DNA from: Lampris incognitus
Lineage: Eukaryota; Chordata; Actinopteri; Lampriformes; Lampridae
Direction of reading: 5' to 3'
DNA length: 64,000 bases
Assembly: GCF_029633865.1 (NCBI RefSeq)
Contig: NC_079222.1
Span: 32,364,830 to 32,428,829 of the forward strand
Both the position numbers and the translations under genes were made by a program. The stretch's first letter is position 1, and each line of letters opens with the position of its first letter. Below the pieces are notes generated by a model that saw nothing but the letters and a program-made list of their open reading frames with translations, did no database searches and was not told where the DNA came from. This document shows, piece after piece, positions 43,850 to 60,287 of this stretch.

Positions 43850-44838
43850 CAATTCTCACTGGGATGATCAGTGTTTTATTCTTACTGATTTATGACAGGC
43901 CATGCTAATGGGTTGTCCATATGAATGTCAGCCAAAACAGGAAATAGGGGAAGTAAAATAGCCAAATTGCGAAACCCGTTTCGCATTTCGGTCTCTCGGA
44001 GCTCTTCATCACGCAGGAGGGAATCACATATTGGAAGTTTTCCGTACTGTTTCAGCTACTTTCAACGTCACCGGCCAATATTGCGTTTTCACGTTCTCTC
44101 AAGTATGTCTTCCGCCGTCCACCGCTAGCCGGGGGCTGTGGTTAAAGCGCAAGCTAGCTGTCGTTAGCCGTTCACACGGCGGGCTTTTCATCGCAGGACG
44201 GCGAACAAGAACATTTGCGTCGGAGGTCTGAAAAGACCGCGCAGCTCCGCTCGCGCGCCATCCCCTTTAAAGAAGCGCACCGACCGAACTGCCGTATAGC
44301 GGAGACCGTGGGCTCGCCACAGGGTCCAACAGGGGGCGGTGAGGGGAGGGGGGGGTCTGCACACAGCGTCGGGTCTGTCTCTGAAACGGCTCTGACGCTT
44401 CGACGGAGAAACCCAACGGAACGCGGTTGTGGCTGCAACACGGGATGCTGACGCGGTTGGCGGACCGTGGTGGCGTTACATCATGTGCGAAACTGCCCCG
44501 TCTCGCAAGGACGCCCGCTCGGTCGTCCGCCAATGACCCGCGTCAGGTTTTGTTACGAAACGTCCGTCCTACAGCGTGCTGATTATGCGCCGCTGAGCCG
44601 CTCCGAAGCGCCGTCGCGGTCGGTCGGAGAGGAGAGAAGAGGAGAGGGGAGAGGAGAGAAGAGGAGAGAGGAGAGGAGAGGCAGCCTCAGCCTCCTATGG
44701 GCTGATCTAAAGTAGCCGTGGCATGTGCAGCGCTCGGTGGACGGACGCGGACGTTGGTTATGGCGAGGATGTGATTCGAGAAGGACGCGCTTCGTCCATC
44801 CGCCAATCTCGCTGGACCGCATCCAGACCGAGTCGCTC
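43850..44838 (+). promoter_or_regulatory. DIPK1B: CpG-rich DIPK1B promoter and 5' UTR region
   Basis: From about 44100 CpG density rises sharply (GCTCCGCTCGCGCGCCATCC near 44250), unlike the AT-rich flanks. A purine tract of GGAGA/GAGGAGA repeats covers 44625-44688, within 220 bp of the start codon. No TATA box seen. The reading frame of exon 1 stays open upstream to an ATG at 44725, but family comparison favours the start at 44839. Confidence 0.6.
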
Positions 44839-51058
<6,220 letters not shown>

Positions 51059-51744
51059 GGAGCCCCAACATCTGGGGAGGGCAGATGAGTATCTAAACCT
51101 TCAATGAACGGATGGATTTTTTTCATGAACTGTTGTCCGACCTGAGTGTTTTTTGTTGGTGATGCTTTTCCAAATGTAGTGGTTGGCTGTGTCCACGTTG
51201 TGTCTCAACATAACACAACAGTGACTGTGAATACCATGAAACTGCGAATTGACAAATATATATCCGACGGTTCCCTGGGAACCTCAAATACTGTTTCGAG
51301 TTTGATTTCCGTTGCTTGATTTTTGTGACGTGTGGAGTTAGAAAACAACGAGACAGGAGACGTGAGAGTAGACGTAGTCGAGGTAGCTTACTAGCTCCAA
51401 CTTAGCACGTCATACGTTCGACAACGACGCTGAACCGTGAACCGGAAGCGGAAGTGCATTATCTGACCCCTCGCCTCTTCTCTTAAAGGTACACCGTTCT
51501 CTTAGGTGAATGTCTCTCGTTATATGTACGTGGGTCACCACAGACGCACATTTTTCTAGGTAGATATTTTCAGGGCCTCGCCTGTGAATTTGTCAAATTA
51601 AGGGAATCATTTTCAAGTTAAAGCCCTTAAAAGCTACACTGGATAAGAATCTTGGCCGAGCAGATGTCGGAATTAAAATCGTTAGATGCCAGTCAGTGAC
51701 AGGTACATCGTGTTCATCTTCTGCACATGAGTATAAGCGAGGGG
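51059..51744 (+). other. DIPK1B 3' UTR and downstream spacer
   Basis: The 3' UTR must begin here. No AATAAA was found close to the stop codon, so the transcript end is unresolved. Confidence 0.45.
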
Positions 51745-52125
51745 GCATCCGGGTAGCGTGGCGGTCTATTCCGTTGCCTGCCAGCACGGGGATCGCCGGA
51801 TCGAGTCCCCGTGTTACCTCCGGCTATGAGTCCTGGTCGCTGCACTAGCGCCTCCTCTGGTCGGTTAGGCTTCTGTTCAGGGGGAAGGGGGAACTAGGGG
51901 GGAATACTGTGATCCTCCCACGTGCTATGTCCCCCTGGGGAAACTCCTCACTGTCAGGTGAAAAGAAGCGGCTGGCGACTCCACGTGTCTCGGAGGAGGC
52001 ACGTGGTAGTCTGCAGCCCTCCCGGGATCGGTATAGAGGGCGGAGCAGCGACCGGGACAGGTTCGGAAGAGTGGGGTAACTGGCCGAATACAGCTGGGGA
52101 GAAAATCCCCCCCCCCCAAAAAAAG
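51745..52125 (+). mobile_element. SINE family B, internally deleted
   Basis: GGGCATCCGGGTAGCGTGGC head, degenerate B box GGATCGAGTCCCC, about 60 bp missing after CTCCGGCT, and a C-rich then A-rich tail. Confidence 0.82.
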
Positions 52126-52794
52126 AAAGAAAAATGGACTTGTATGACACCACACCAGTAATGATCATGTAATCAGTTTTGACTGCAAGGACAAACGCCT
52201 CTAAATCTCTAACAACATGATAAAGGGTCCTGTTCCTTTTAACAGTATTTTTCCAGTAAATTATGAGTCATATTCTAAAAAAGACCAAATCAGAGCATCT
52301 TACTTCAAGGGCTGATGCAATTGCAATTGTGCATAAAGACAATAGTGGGTACTAGACCCCCCCTCCAAACAAATAAATAAATCTAAATTAGAACCAATTA
52401 CCAAACTTTAGACACCTTCTGGGAATCCACGACTGGAGTTTTCACAGGACGATGGTAAATTTGACCCATTTGTTTTACGTGACTGTAAATCATTTTTATA
52501 TTCAGGCTCCCAATTTTATAGCATTATATGTAGTTGTAAAACGTATTCAAAAATTCCCTATATATCTTATCTCAGTAATAGACATATTTATAGTCAACAG
52601 TTATTCCGAACAGGTCATTTGACCCAAACAGAACATAAGGGTTAATAAAGCAACTACACAGAAACAAAGAGTCACCAAGTTTCTGTTATGGGTAAAATTG
52701 TTGCCCTTTTATTTGTGGATGTGCAAATGAGTCCTTTGAGATTTCAGGTTCATCATGAAATAATCATAATGGATGCCTTAATGATCAAGGTAAG
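52126..52794. other. Intergenic spacer
   Basis: AT-rich with AAATAAATAAAT at about 52370. No gene recognised. Confidence 0.4.
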
Positions 52795-53090
52795 AAATTC
52801 AAAGAAAGCTGAATCAGTTCATCTGGACACAACGTTTATTGAGAAAATACATTTCATCATTCATCTAAGTGACCTCTTCAGTCTCAACTGACTGCAGGTA
52901 TCCCCACCCTTATAAACAATACAGCGGCATAACGACCCAAACCAACGATCGGCTTCTGCCGTGACCATTAACTAGAGTTACAATGGCCATGTGTACTATT
53001 CAGAGGATTTGGGAATAGTTGCAATCACAGCATTGTAAGATGGTGACGGATGTACTCTTAGCCCCCCCCCCCCTCCCAGGTTCAGTAAAC
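52795..53090. mobile_element. Foldback element, one arm and centre
   Basis: Contains CAGTTCATCTGGACACAACG, CATCTAAGTGACCTCTTCAG and ATACAGCGGCATAACGACCC in the same order as the left arm at 26640-26780, and ends in a C run at 53062-53075. The inverted partner arm is missing. Confidence 0.65.
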
Positions 53091-53099
53091 AGGGAGTCA

Positions 53100-53505
53100 T
53101 GAGGCCATCTATGTGAAGAGGGAACAACCATCCCTGATGATTCATGTCATCTCATCATCAGCTGCTTCTCTGAGGGCAGGTCACGGTGGCAGCAAGCTAA
53201 CCAGGGCACTCCAGATGTCCCTCCAGCTCCTCCTGGGGGATCCCAAGGCATTCCCAGGCCAGAATGGACATGTAGTCCCTCCAGCGAGATCTGGGTCTAC
53301 CCCAGGGTCTCCTCCCAGTTGGTCCTCCTGGACCAGTCTGCGATGCTGGAAGTTGGCATGCCCCGGTCCTTGCCTTTGCCTGCCGCCCAGTCTGCATTGA
53401 GCCCTACCACAATGCTCATCTCCGCGGGTGGTGGTTTCCTGTCTCCACAAAATACGACATCCCAAGATGCGAGGGGTAGTCACTGGATGAGGTCCACCTG
53501 AAAAG
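53100..53505 (-). mobile_element. LINE 3' end fragment
   Basis: The minus strand encodes GRRPWGRPRSRWRDYMSILA and WECLGIPQEELEG, matching the LINE inserted at 29383-29802. 5'-truncated, with frame errors. Confidence 0.65.
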
Positions 53506-54599
53506 AAAATTTCACACACAACTCATCTTAATATCAACACTTATAAGGGTAACACCTTAACTCAAATAAAATAAGTCAATTATTAGACCCAACCTACATC
53601 CCAAATTCCACCTGTTCTAGGTTTGGATATGGCTAGGCCTTTTTAGTCTTTGCCACCTTATGACACAGGCTCGGCACAATGCCGGACTGCAACGCCTCAA
53701 GGGGCATTGGGAAATAAAAGTCAAGTAGGTTTTATTTGTCCCCAGAGGGGCAATTGTTGTGTAGCAGCGGCAACATTTAAACACACAAACATGCCACAGA
53801 ACACATATGAGGCAAACAAATACAACACGTAGCGAGGAGAACCGAAAGCAAACGACAGCATTAACTTACCAATCATTCCCCTTCCCAGGCAGGTTTGCCA
53901 TCACCCTTAGCACGTCGTCTCGTAACACCAAACTTTTCACCACAGACGAACACAGAGCTCCTAAAAAACACCATTACATCAGAAAAACTGGAAGTTTATG
54001 GAACATTTCAAAAGTTATTCTCATGACTCAAGTTTATTCAAAGGGCATTTTCACGGGTCTCAAAGGAGAGAAAAAAAGCAAACAGCCACACTAAAACTTC
54101 CTGCAAGGGAATGATTCTGGTATTCTCACGAGGTCAAAGGTTACATGCAGTTAGAGTCAACATTATCTGGCCCGCTTCCATACATGAAGCCCATCTAGCA
54201 GGGTATTCCAGCCAGTTTTAGCCGGTTTCTATTTGCCAGCTCAGTGCACAACAGAGGCATTAAAGCCAGAGTTTTGTCTCAAGGGGAAATGCTGACACAT
54301 TGCTTTAAGAAATTTTTTTTTTGTTTTTGAATCCAGTATTTAGCTCATAAATGAATGTTTAATAACCCTGCTACAGTTCTGGGATCGGCTTTCATCATAA
54401 GCATTGAGGCCGACCTGATGTGGGTAAAGCCACACATCCTCACATTGTGGATGTACCCGAGTATATACAGAATAACCTGGTGTCAGCTACCAAATCGTTC
54501 GAGCAATACATTTTAAATAAGGTTACATGGATAAAAATGAACTCACCAGCAGTCTTGGTACTCAGCCACCAATTAACTCCCCATGGGGATCAAAGTGTC

Positions 54600-54722
54600 A
54601 TCTCCATTAATCCATTATCTAAGCCACTTATCCTGCGTAGGGTGGCGGGATGCTGGAGCCTATCCCAGCAGTCATTGGGTGGCAGGTGGGGAGACACCCT
54701 GGACAGGCCGCCAGTCCATCAG
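54600..54722 (-). mobile_element. SINE family A, tail fragment
   Basis: CCATTATCTAAGCCACTTAT, then CCCAGCAGTCATTGGGTGGC. It matches the end of family A on the minus strand; no head. Confidence 0.65.
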
Positions 54723-54850
54723 ATTCATCTCGTTGTAATCAAATTAAAATCGCAGGCCACGCCTAGAAAAGGAAAATAAGAGGGTCACAACTATTGAAAT
54801 CCAGGCCAACATGATCACCTCTTCATGGATGGCATAAGAATTACTGAAAC

Positions 54851-55310
54851 ATCGTGTCCGGGTGGCGTGGCGGTCTATTCCGTTGCCTACCAACACGGGG
54901 ATCAGAGGTTCGATTCCCTGTGTTACCTGCGGCTTGGTCGGGCGTCCCTACAGACACAATTGGCCGTGTCTGCGGGTGGGAAGCCGGATGTGGGTATGTG
55001 CCCTGGTCGCTGCATTAGCGCCTCCTCTAGTCGGTTGGGCACCTGTTCGGGGGGGAGGGGGAACTGGGGGGGAATAGTGTGATCCTCCCACGTGTTATGT
55101 CCCCCTGGCGAAACTCCTCACTGTCAGATGAAAAGAAGCAGCTGGCTACTCCACACGTATCAGAGGAGACATGTGGTAGTCTGCGGCCCTCCCCGGATAG
55201 GCAGGGAGGGTGGGGGTTGGGGCAGCGACCGGGATGGCTCGGAAGAGTGGGGTAATTGGCCAAGTACAATTGGGGGGAAAAAATCCACCAAAATAAATTA
55301 AGAAAGAAAG
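54851..55310 (+). mobile_element. SINE family B
   Basis: GTGTCCGGGTGGCGTGGCGG head, B box GGTTCGATTCCC, the standard body and a tail of AAATTAAGAAAGAAAGAAAG. It ends about 14 bp from the 3' end of the snoRNA candidate on the opposite strand. Confidence 0.87.
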
Positions 55311-55323
55311 AAAGATCATCATC

Positions 55324-55458
55324 GTCTGTTACCACTTTAGGACCCTAGACAGTGTGTCTTATCCTACCCTGATGATGCATCGTGGTGTTTTTCTGGCTGC
55401 ACTGGTTTAAGAAATGGGGACAAACGCTAGGATAAGTTTGTCTCCAAATCAGTATGCT
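55324..55458 (-). ncRNA. Candidate H/ACA snoRNA (135 nt)
   Basis: On the minus strand, hairpin 1 has the 10-bp stem GGAGACAAAC / GTTTGTCCCC (one mismatch), a basal CTG/CAG and GCA/TGC pairing and open pocket sequence on both sides. It is followed by a hinge AGAAAA fitting ANANNA (55389-55394). Hairpin 2 has basal ACCAC/GTGGT with TAGGA/TCCTA and AGACA/TGTCT above it. An ACA box lies three bases from the 3' end (AACAGAC). Length and order fit a box H/ACA RNA guiding pseudouridylation. The hairpin 2 pocket is asymmetric and the spacing from stems to boxes is not ideal. No target site was derived, and I cannot match it to SNORA17/43 from memory. Confidence 0.4.
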
Positions 55459-55859
55459 GGTAGGTCACTGGGCTGTGCAAAATCTTCTAACCTTATCTTA
55501 AAAATAGGTCATTCTAGGTCAATACAATGGAGCTACAAGTTCTGTCCCCTTCATTTCTGTTCACTCATCAATATTCACAAGCCCATCCAGTCATTATCTC
55601 ATCTCACAGACGGGTAGGACTGCAGTAAAAATAAACTACTGAAACAGAAACAGTTAAATGCAAGTTTGCATAAAGGGCAAATGGATATGCAAGTTACAAA
55701 TCTAAGACACGAACCTGTGGCTTGAAAGCCCCTTTGTGGTCCGGAGAGCATGGCGATGTGGTCTGCATGCAGCCCAGGAATCACATCTGAACAAAGACAT
55801 TTTCTGTTTAATCTCCAACTCACAAAAGATACTCTTGCCTCAGCCAAAAACGTATTTCA

Positions 55860-57707
55860 ATTTTACACTAAAGAATAAAATAACCCCCCCCACCCCCAAG
55901 TTTTATCTAAACTGAATGTTTGTTCAATTTCTCAAGTGGAACTGGGCTGGTGTTACTGATCCTGCTGGGCTAAGATTTAATGCAAACACTGCAGGTATAT
56001 TGTTGAAAAAAAAAGAAAAAAGGATTTAACTTTTAAATGAATTCTATTGGAATTTACAGTGAATACAAATGTGCAAACAATGGCTTAAAACAAAGCCAAA
56101 CTTTACATATTACTCGATAAAGCTACAGCTCACCCTGTTTCTTATGTCACCTGTGTGCAAACTTCTGCTCAAAAATGTGCTTCTGAGCCTAAACGTTACA
56201 TGATTTCCCCCAGATTTAGCAAAATTTATTTTTTTCATTATTATTATTTCACATGTTATATATTACATATATAAACTATACATATGCTTTTTTTGGGCTT
56301 TTTTTTGCTCAATCTGGAAGAAATGAGGCAACATTAGCGCTACGTCTGGAAAAAGTGCAGTTCCAACCAGGCCACTAGGGGCAGGCTGCTAAAAAAAATA
56401 CTGGTCTAATGTTAAGTCAATGAGAGAATTCCCAACGTTTACTTCCGAATACAAAGTCAATAAAGTTTTCGACAAGAAACTGGAGTCTCAACCACTAACG
56501 TCCACGTCTGGCACACAGGGTGGCTATTTAGAAAATGATCGTACGTTGAAATATGAAAAATTAAAAACTTGGCATGGTGGGGCGTGCCTGCCTTGACTGA
56601 CAGGTCTGTCTCGTGGGTGGGGTGGGGTGGGGCGGAGTGGGGGATTAAGATTTTTCCCTATTTGGTATTTTCTGGCTCCTGCAGCAGACTGGATGGTAGT
56701 GAGCCGAGCGTGTGGCTAACGTCAGGTGCGCTACGCCCATCTTTATTATACAGTCTGTGGTTCTACACCACCAGACTCCATACACAACTAAAAAAAAGGG
56801 AACAAAAGGTAAATAATGTCTTCACGCATGCTCAGTAACCCAGGTAAGAAACCCAGTTCATCTGGACGTAAACGTTGCGTCCAGATGAACTGATTCGACT
56901 TTCTGGGGAAGGTAACTAATAAATGGCCTCCATGGGGAAGAACATGCCCGGTGTTCTTGACGCAGGTTTGGGGAAAATGGGCGCAGAGGAGCGTCCATAT
57001 TGACAGACGCATGAAGTAGTCCTGAACGAGCCACGCAATGAAAGATGTTAACTTCTGTCACAAATATGACCCGGCAAATCAAAGAAAGCCGAATCTGTTC
57101 ATCTGGAACTGACGAACCGATTCAACTTCCCTTGATTTGCTGAAAGACATATTCCAACCAAATATTTTATAAGGCTTATATTGGCAAATCTTGGTAGGGA
57201 AAGTTGGCCCAAGTCGAAAGTCTCGCACAGTATTGCAAACTAGTGTAACCGGTTATTTTCTTGCCCGGTGCGGGATTCGATACGGGGTGTACTGCACCAC
57301 AAGGTGACATCACTAACCGCTCGGCTTATTAGCTAGGGAGCTAACGTGTCTTATTAGTAGTTTACACTAGCTTTCCAAGAAATCGACGATGGGAGTCCGA
57401 AATGGGGCTACCTGCTGCTTAACACGTGGCTCGTAAGCCCATTCTCACTGCCTAGTCGCCACATATGGACGCGCGCTGAGGACGACGAGCGCCCGCAGGC
57501 AGCAGCCCACGCTCCTGTTTAATTAATATCACCGAGCCAGCGCACAACGCGCGCGCGTGAAGAGCCAGCACCGCGGACCGACCGCATCCTACGCAATCCA
57601 TACGTTGAGACGGGGTTCACGATGACAGAGTAAACAAGAGAAGCTACGCCCTCTTCCACGCCGTTCACAGAAAAGCGAATAAATAAATAAATAATAATAA
57701 TAAAAAA
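55860..57707 (-). other. Intron of the minus-strand unit; repeat scraps
   Basis: Foldback-family palindromes at 56855-56915 (CAGTTCATCTGGACG facing CGTCCAGATGAACTG) and 57070-57130. A CpG-rich stretch is at 57460-57620. A SINE-like B box (GGGATTCGATACGGGG) is at about 57270. No coding exon recognised. Confidence 0.45.
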
Positions 57708-58030
57708 TATAAAGCGGTTAGCACTGTTGCCTTACAGCAAGAAGGTCGTGGGTTCGAACCCCGGCCCCATCCCAGGTCCTGTCTCTGTGGAGTCTGCATG
57801 TTCTCCCCGTGTCCGCGTGGGTTTCCCTCGGGGTGCCTCCCACCATCAAAAACACACATGCGTGCACAGGGCTGATGCTCCTGCCTGTGCCTCTGAGCAA
57901 GGCAATGGAAGGAAGCTCTGGAGCCGGTGCCCGGGCGCTGCAGCGGCCCACTGCTCCTACACAATAGGATGGGGGGGGATCATTTGTTGCAAAAATACAA
58001 TGTCGAATAAAGTGGCTTTCATTTTTTTTC
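57708..58030 (+). mobile_element. SINE family C
   Basis: AGCGGTTAGCACTGTTGCCT head, B box GGTTCGAACCCC, TGTGGAGTCTGCATGTTCTC body, CTGAGCAAGGCAATGGAAGG and a terminal GAATAAAGTGGCTTTC. Related to 18388-18725. Confidence 0.75.
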
Positions 58031-59809
58031 TTCTTCTTTCATTTGAGAGTAAAACGCCGATGGGATTATAGGAAAGTCAGCGAACAGGTTCAGTAAATAT
58101 CACACGAAAGATCGACGTCTACCTACATTTACACGAACCAAGAAGGGGGGGGGGTGGTCTGCCGCCGTGTTCGCGTGGGGGGTCCGTACTCACCTCCTCC
58201 TCTCCCGAGGTGCAGGCGACTAAAGAGGGAACGACGGCGGGGAGCGTCGGCAATTTGTAGGACAAACTACGGAAAGCCGAGCGGGGCAAATTAGGGTCGG
58301 GGGGCCTGAGCAAACCGAAATTGGCAGCGTGCCACCTCTGTTGACGCCGGAGGTGTGGTGGGCTGAAGAGCAGGGGGAAAAAACACATCGTGGGATTAAT
58401 ATTAGTGCTCATAATTCTGTTATTAAATGATTTATGTGGGTTGGTGTTCCGGATATGGTGGATGGCTAACGATGGCCACGAGGGCTCCTTGAGGAAGAAA
58501 ATGGACCACACACGGCAACAAAAACTGCACCAAAGATCACTCGCAAAACCTCTTTATTTACTTGATGGCCAGCGTCCTTAAATGGCACGTTTTATTTATT
58601 TTTTATTTTTCATTTTACCCCCCCTTTCCCTTTTTTGACAGGACATTATTATTAGTATTATCATCATTATTATTATTGTTATTATCATTATTATTGTTAT
58701 TATCATTCTTAACAGGACATTATTTTTTTAAAATATAACTTTATTCAACAAGACAATGTACATCATACGTCAGGTACAAAAAAAACAACAACACACAATG
58801 CAGGAGAGTTGATAACAACGCCAACACCCCCCCAAAAAAAACAACCCAATAAACAGGAAACGGAAAGTGGATGACGTCACCGCAATCCGTTACGCCGCGA
58901 GCCTGAGAAGCCCCCACGGTGCGTAGTGCCAGCCTTCAGCCAAATTTATTGAATTTAACCTAATTTCACGTAATCTTAACCTAACCCCAATTTTAAGGAT
59001 TATTGGGCCATGCGTAAAGACTCTTAAATCTTAACCACCGAACGCTTGTTAGACCGCGTGCGTTCTGGCACGAAGACCTGAGGGCAAACGTGTCCCATGT
59101 GCGCGCTCTATCAGCCCAGTCACCGGGTCGCCTTTAAATAATCATAATCATAATCATCATCATTAAGATGGGGCTCTTGTTGCACACAATGAACAATTCC
59201 ACACAACAATTACAAAGACATCTAAGTGAATGGATGACACTTTTGGACATTTATAGATGACACTTTGTCACTCACCAAGTTAAATTACTTGGTGTAAGTA
59301 AACCCACGATATAAATGAAGGGACTGTCCAATGTTTTATATTGAAACATTAATAATAACGTATTAACTTATTCAAACGCTTTTCCTAACACCGAACTTAA
59401 ACGTCGCTGCAAGAGGCTGCACTGAAAACCCAAAGAAGCACGGAGAAGTCATGATGCTCCATTTCAGTTTAATCAGTCAACAATAAATACACCATAACGC
59501 AACGTCCCCCTGCTAACGACTCTGAAACTCTAAACGTGGCATTGCATTGGAAAGTGTGACGTGTCTGGTAAAAAAACAAAACAAAACCAACAACCAAAAA
59601 AACCACTTGATCAAAGATGAGTTTGGGGGTATAGGAAATAACCTGTTGATCTTGCATATGTTCCACTCATTCATTTCTGTAACAGATACGAGGAAGAAAT
59701 ATAACACAAGTGTTGAACAAGTTGAGCTTGTATCTTACTGACACTCACAGTTGCTGCATCATCCATCATGTGTCACAGGAGGTTGGCGTTATATTCTTAA
59801 TCAAGTCAA

Positions 59810-59815
59810 TTTATT
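59810..59815 (-). terminator. MRPS2: Candidate MRPS2 polyadenylation signal
   Basis: AATAAA on the minus strand, 473 bp beyond the MRPS2 stop codon. A nearer signal was not seen. Confidence 0.4.
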
Positions 59816-59849
59816 TCGAAACAAAACATCAGATTTCAAAAGATAAACC

Positions 59850-59879
59850 AATCTCAACACTCTTGAGAGTGTTGAGATT
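59850..59879. repeat. 30-bp near-perfect palindrome
   Basis: Arms AATCTCAACACTCT and AGAGTGTTGAGATT pair perfectly around a central TG. It lies in the probable MRPS2 3' UTR and would form a strong hairpin in the RNA. Confidence 0.9.
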
Positions 59880-60035
59880 CTATCTATGCAAGTTATGTAC
59901 AAAGGTCGGGGCGATTATAGCATTTCTAAGGGTACATGACAAGAAACCTGAACATTACCCACTAACACCTTCTCCAGTCTAACTGAATACTGTCCACGAG
60001 CAACAGACTCTTTTTTCAGAGCCAAGACAACAGAA

Positions 60036-60240
60036 TACGGGGTGAGCAACCTTATCCAGAAAGGGCCGGTGTGGGTGTAGGGTTTTGTTCCAACCAAGGA
60101 GTCACACACCTGATCCCACCAATCAACCAGTAGAGTCTTTGCTGAGGAACTTGATTAGGAGACACAGGTGTGTAACTACTTGGTTGGAACAAAGATCTAC
60201 ACTCACACTGGCCCTTTCTGGATAAGACTGCCCACCCCTG
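60036..60240. mobile_element. Small foldback MITE in the MRPS2 3' UTR region
   Basis: CTTATCCAGAAAGGGCCGGT, TTGTTCCAACCAAG at the left face CTTGGTTGGAACAAAG, ACTGGCCCTTTCTGGATAAG at the right. Outer ends are GGGGTGAGCA and TGCCCACCCC. About 205 bp, no frame. Confidence 0.75.
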
Positions 60241-60287
60241 CACCAGATCAACAGGTGGTAGACAGTCAGTTTTACGAGTATTTTATC

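Larger units (their letters stand above)
53870..58377 (-). ncRNA. Spliced transcription unit, possible SNHG7-like snoRNA host
   Basis: Three minus-strand exon candidates: exon A ending at 58194 (donor GTGAGT, start near 58377 by a pyrimidine-rich CCCCCTGCTCTTC that could be a 5' TOP start), exon B 55715-55786 (72 nt, acceptor TTGTTCAG, donor GTTCGT) and exon C 53870-53960 (91 nt, acceptor TTTTTTAG, donor GTAAGT). Exon A is CpG-rich and lacks an ATG, as in snoRNA host genes. A candidate H/ACA snoRNA lies in the B-C intron. In human, SNHG7 lies antisense and convergent to DIPK1B; the position here is the same. B and C share one open frame from an ATG in B (MLSGPQRGF, about 42 codons), so a small coding gene is not excluded. 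The last exon was not found. Confidence 0.4.
58400..60035. other. Intergenic spacer between the minus-strand unit and MRPS2
   Basis: A (TTA/TTG)n-rich patch at 58645-58710 and an ATCATAATC patch at 59140-59165. No gene recognised. The part from about 59815 up is probably MRPS2 3' UTR. Confidence 0.4.

Noticed and set aside
44725-44838. In-frame ATG upstream of the chosen DIPK1B start, adding 38 residues.
   Set aside because: The extra part is Arg/Trp-rich, CpG-derived and has no counterpart in the family, whose N-terminus matches the start at 44839.
54170-54262. Second H/ACA-like hairpin on the minus strand (CTGGC/GCCAG stem with GCTTC/GAAGC above, followed by AGATAATG).
   Set aside because: Only one good hairpin; the neighbouring hairpin and a proper ACA box are missing, so it was not called an RNA gene.
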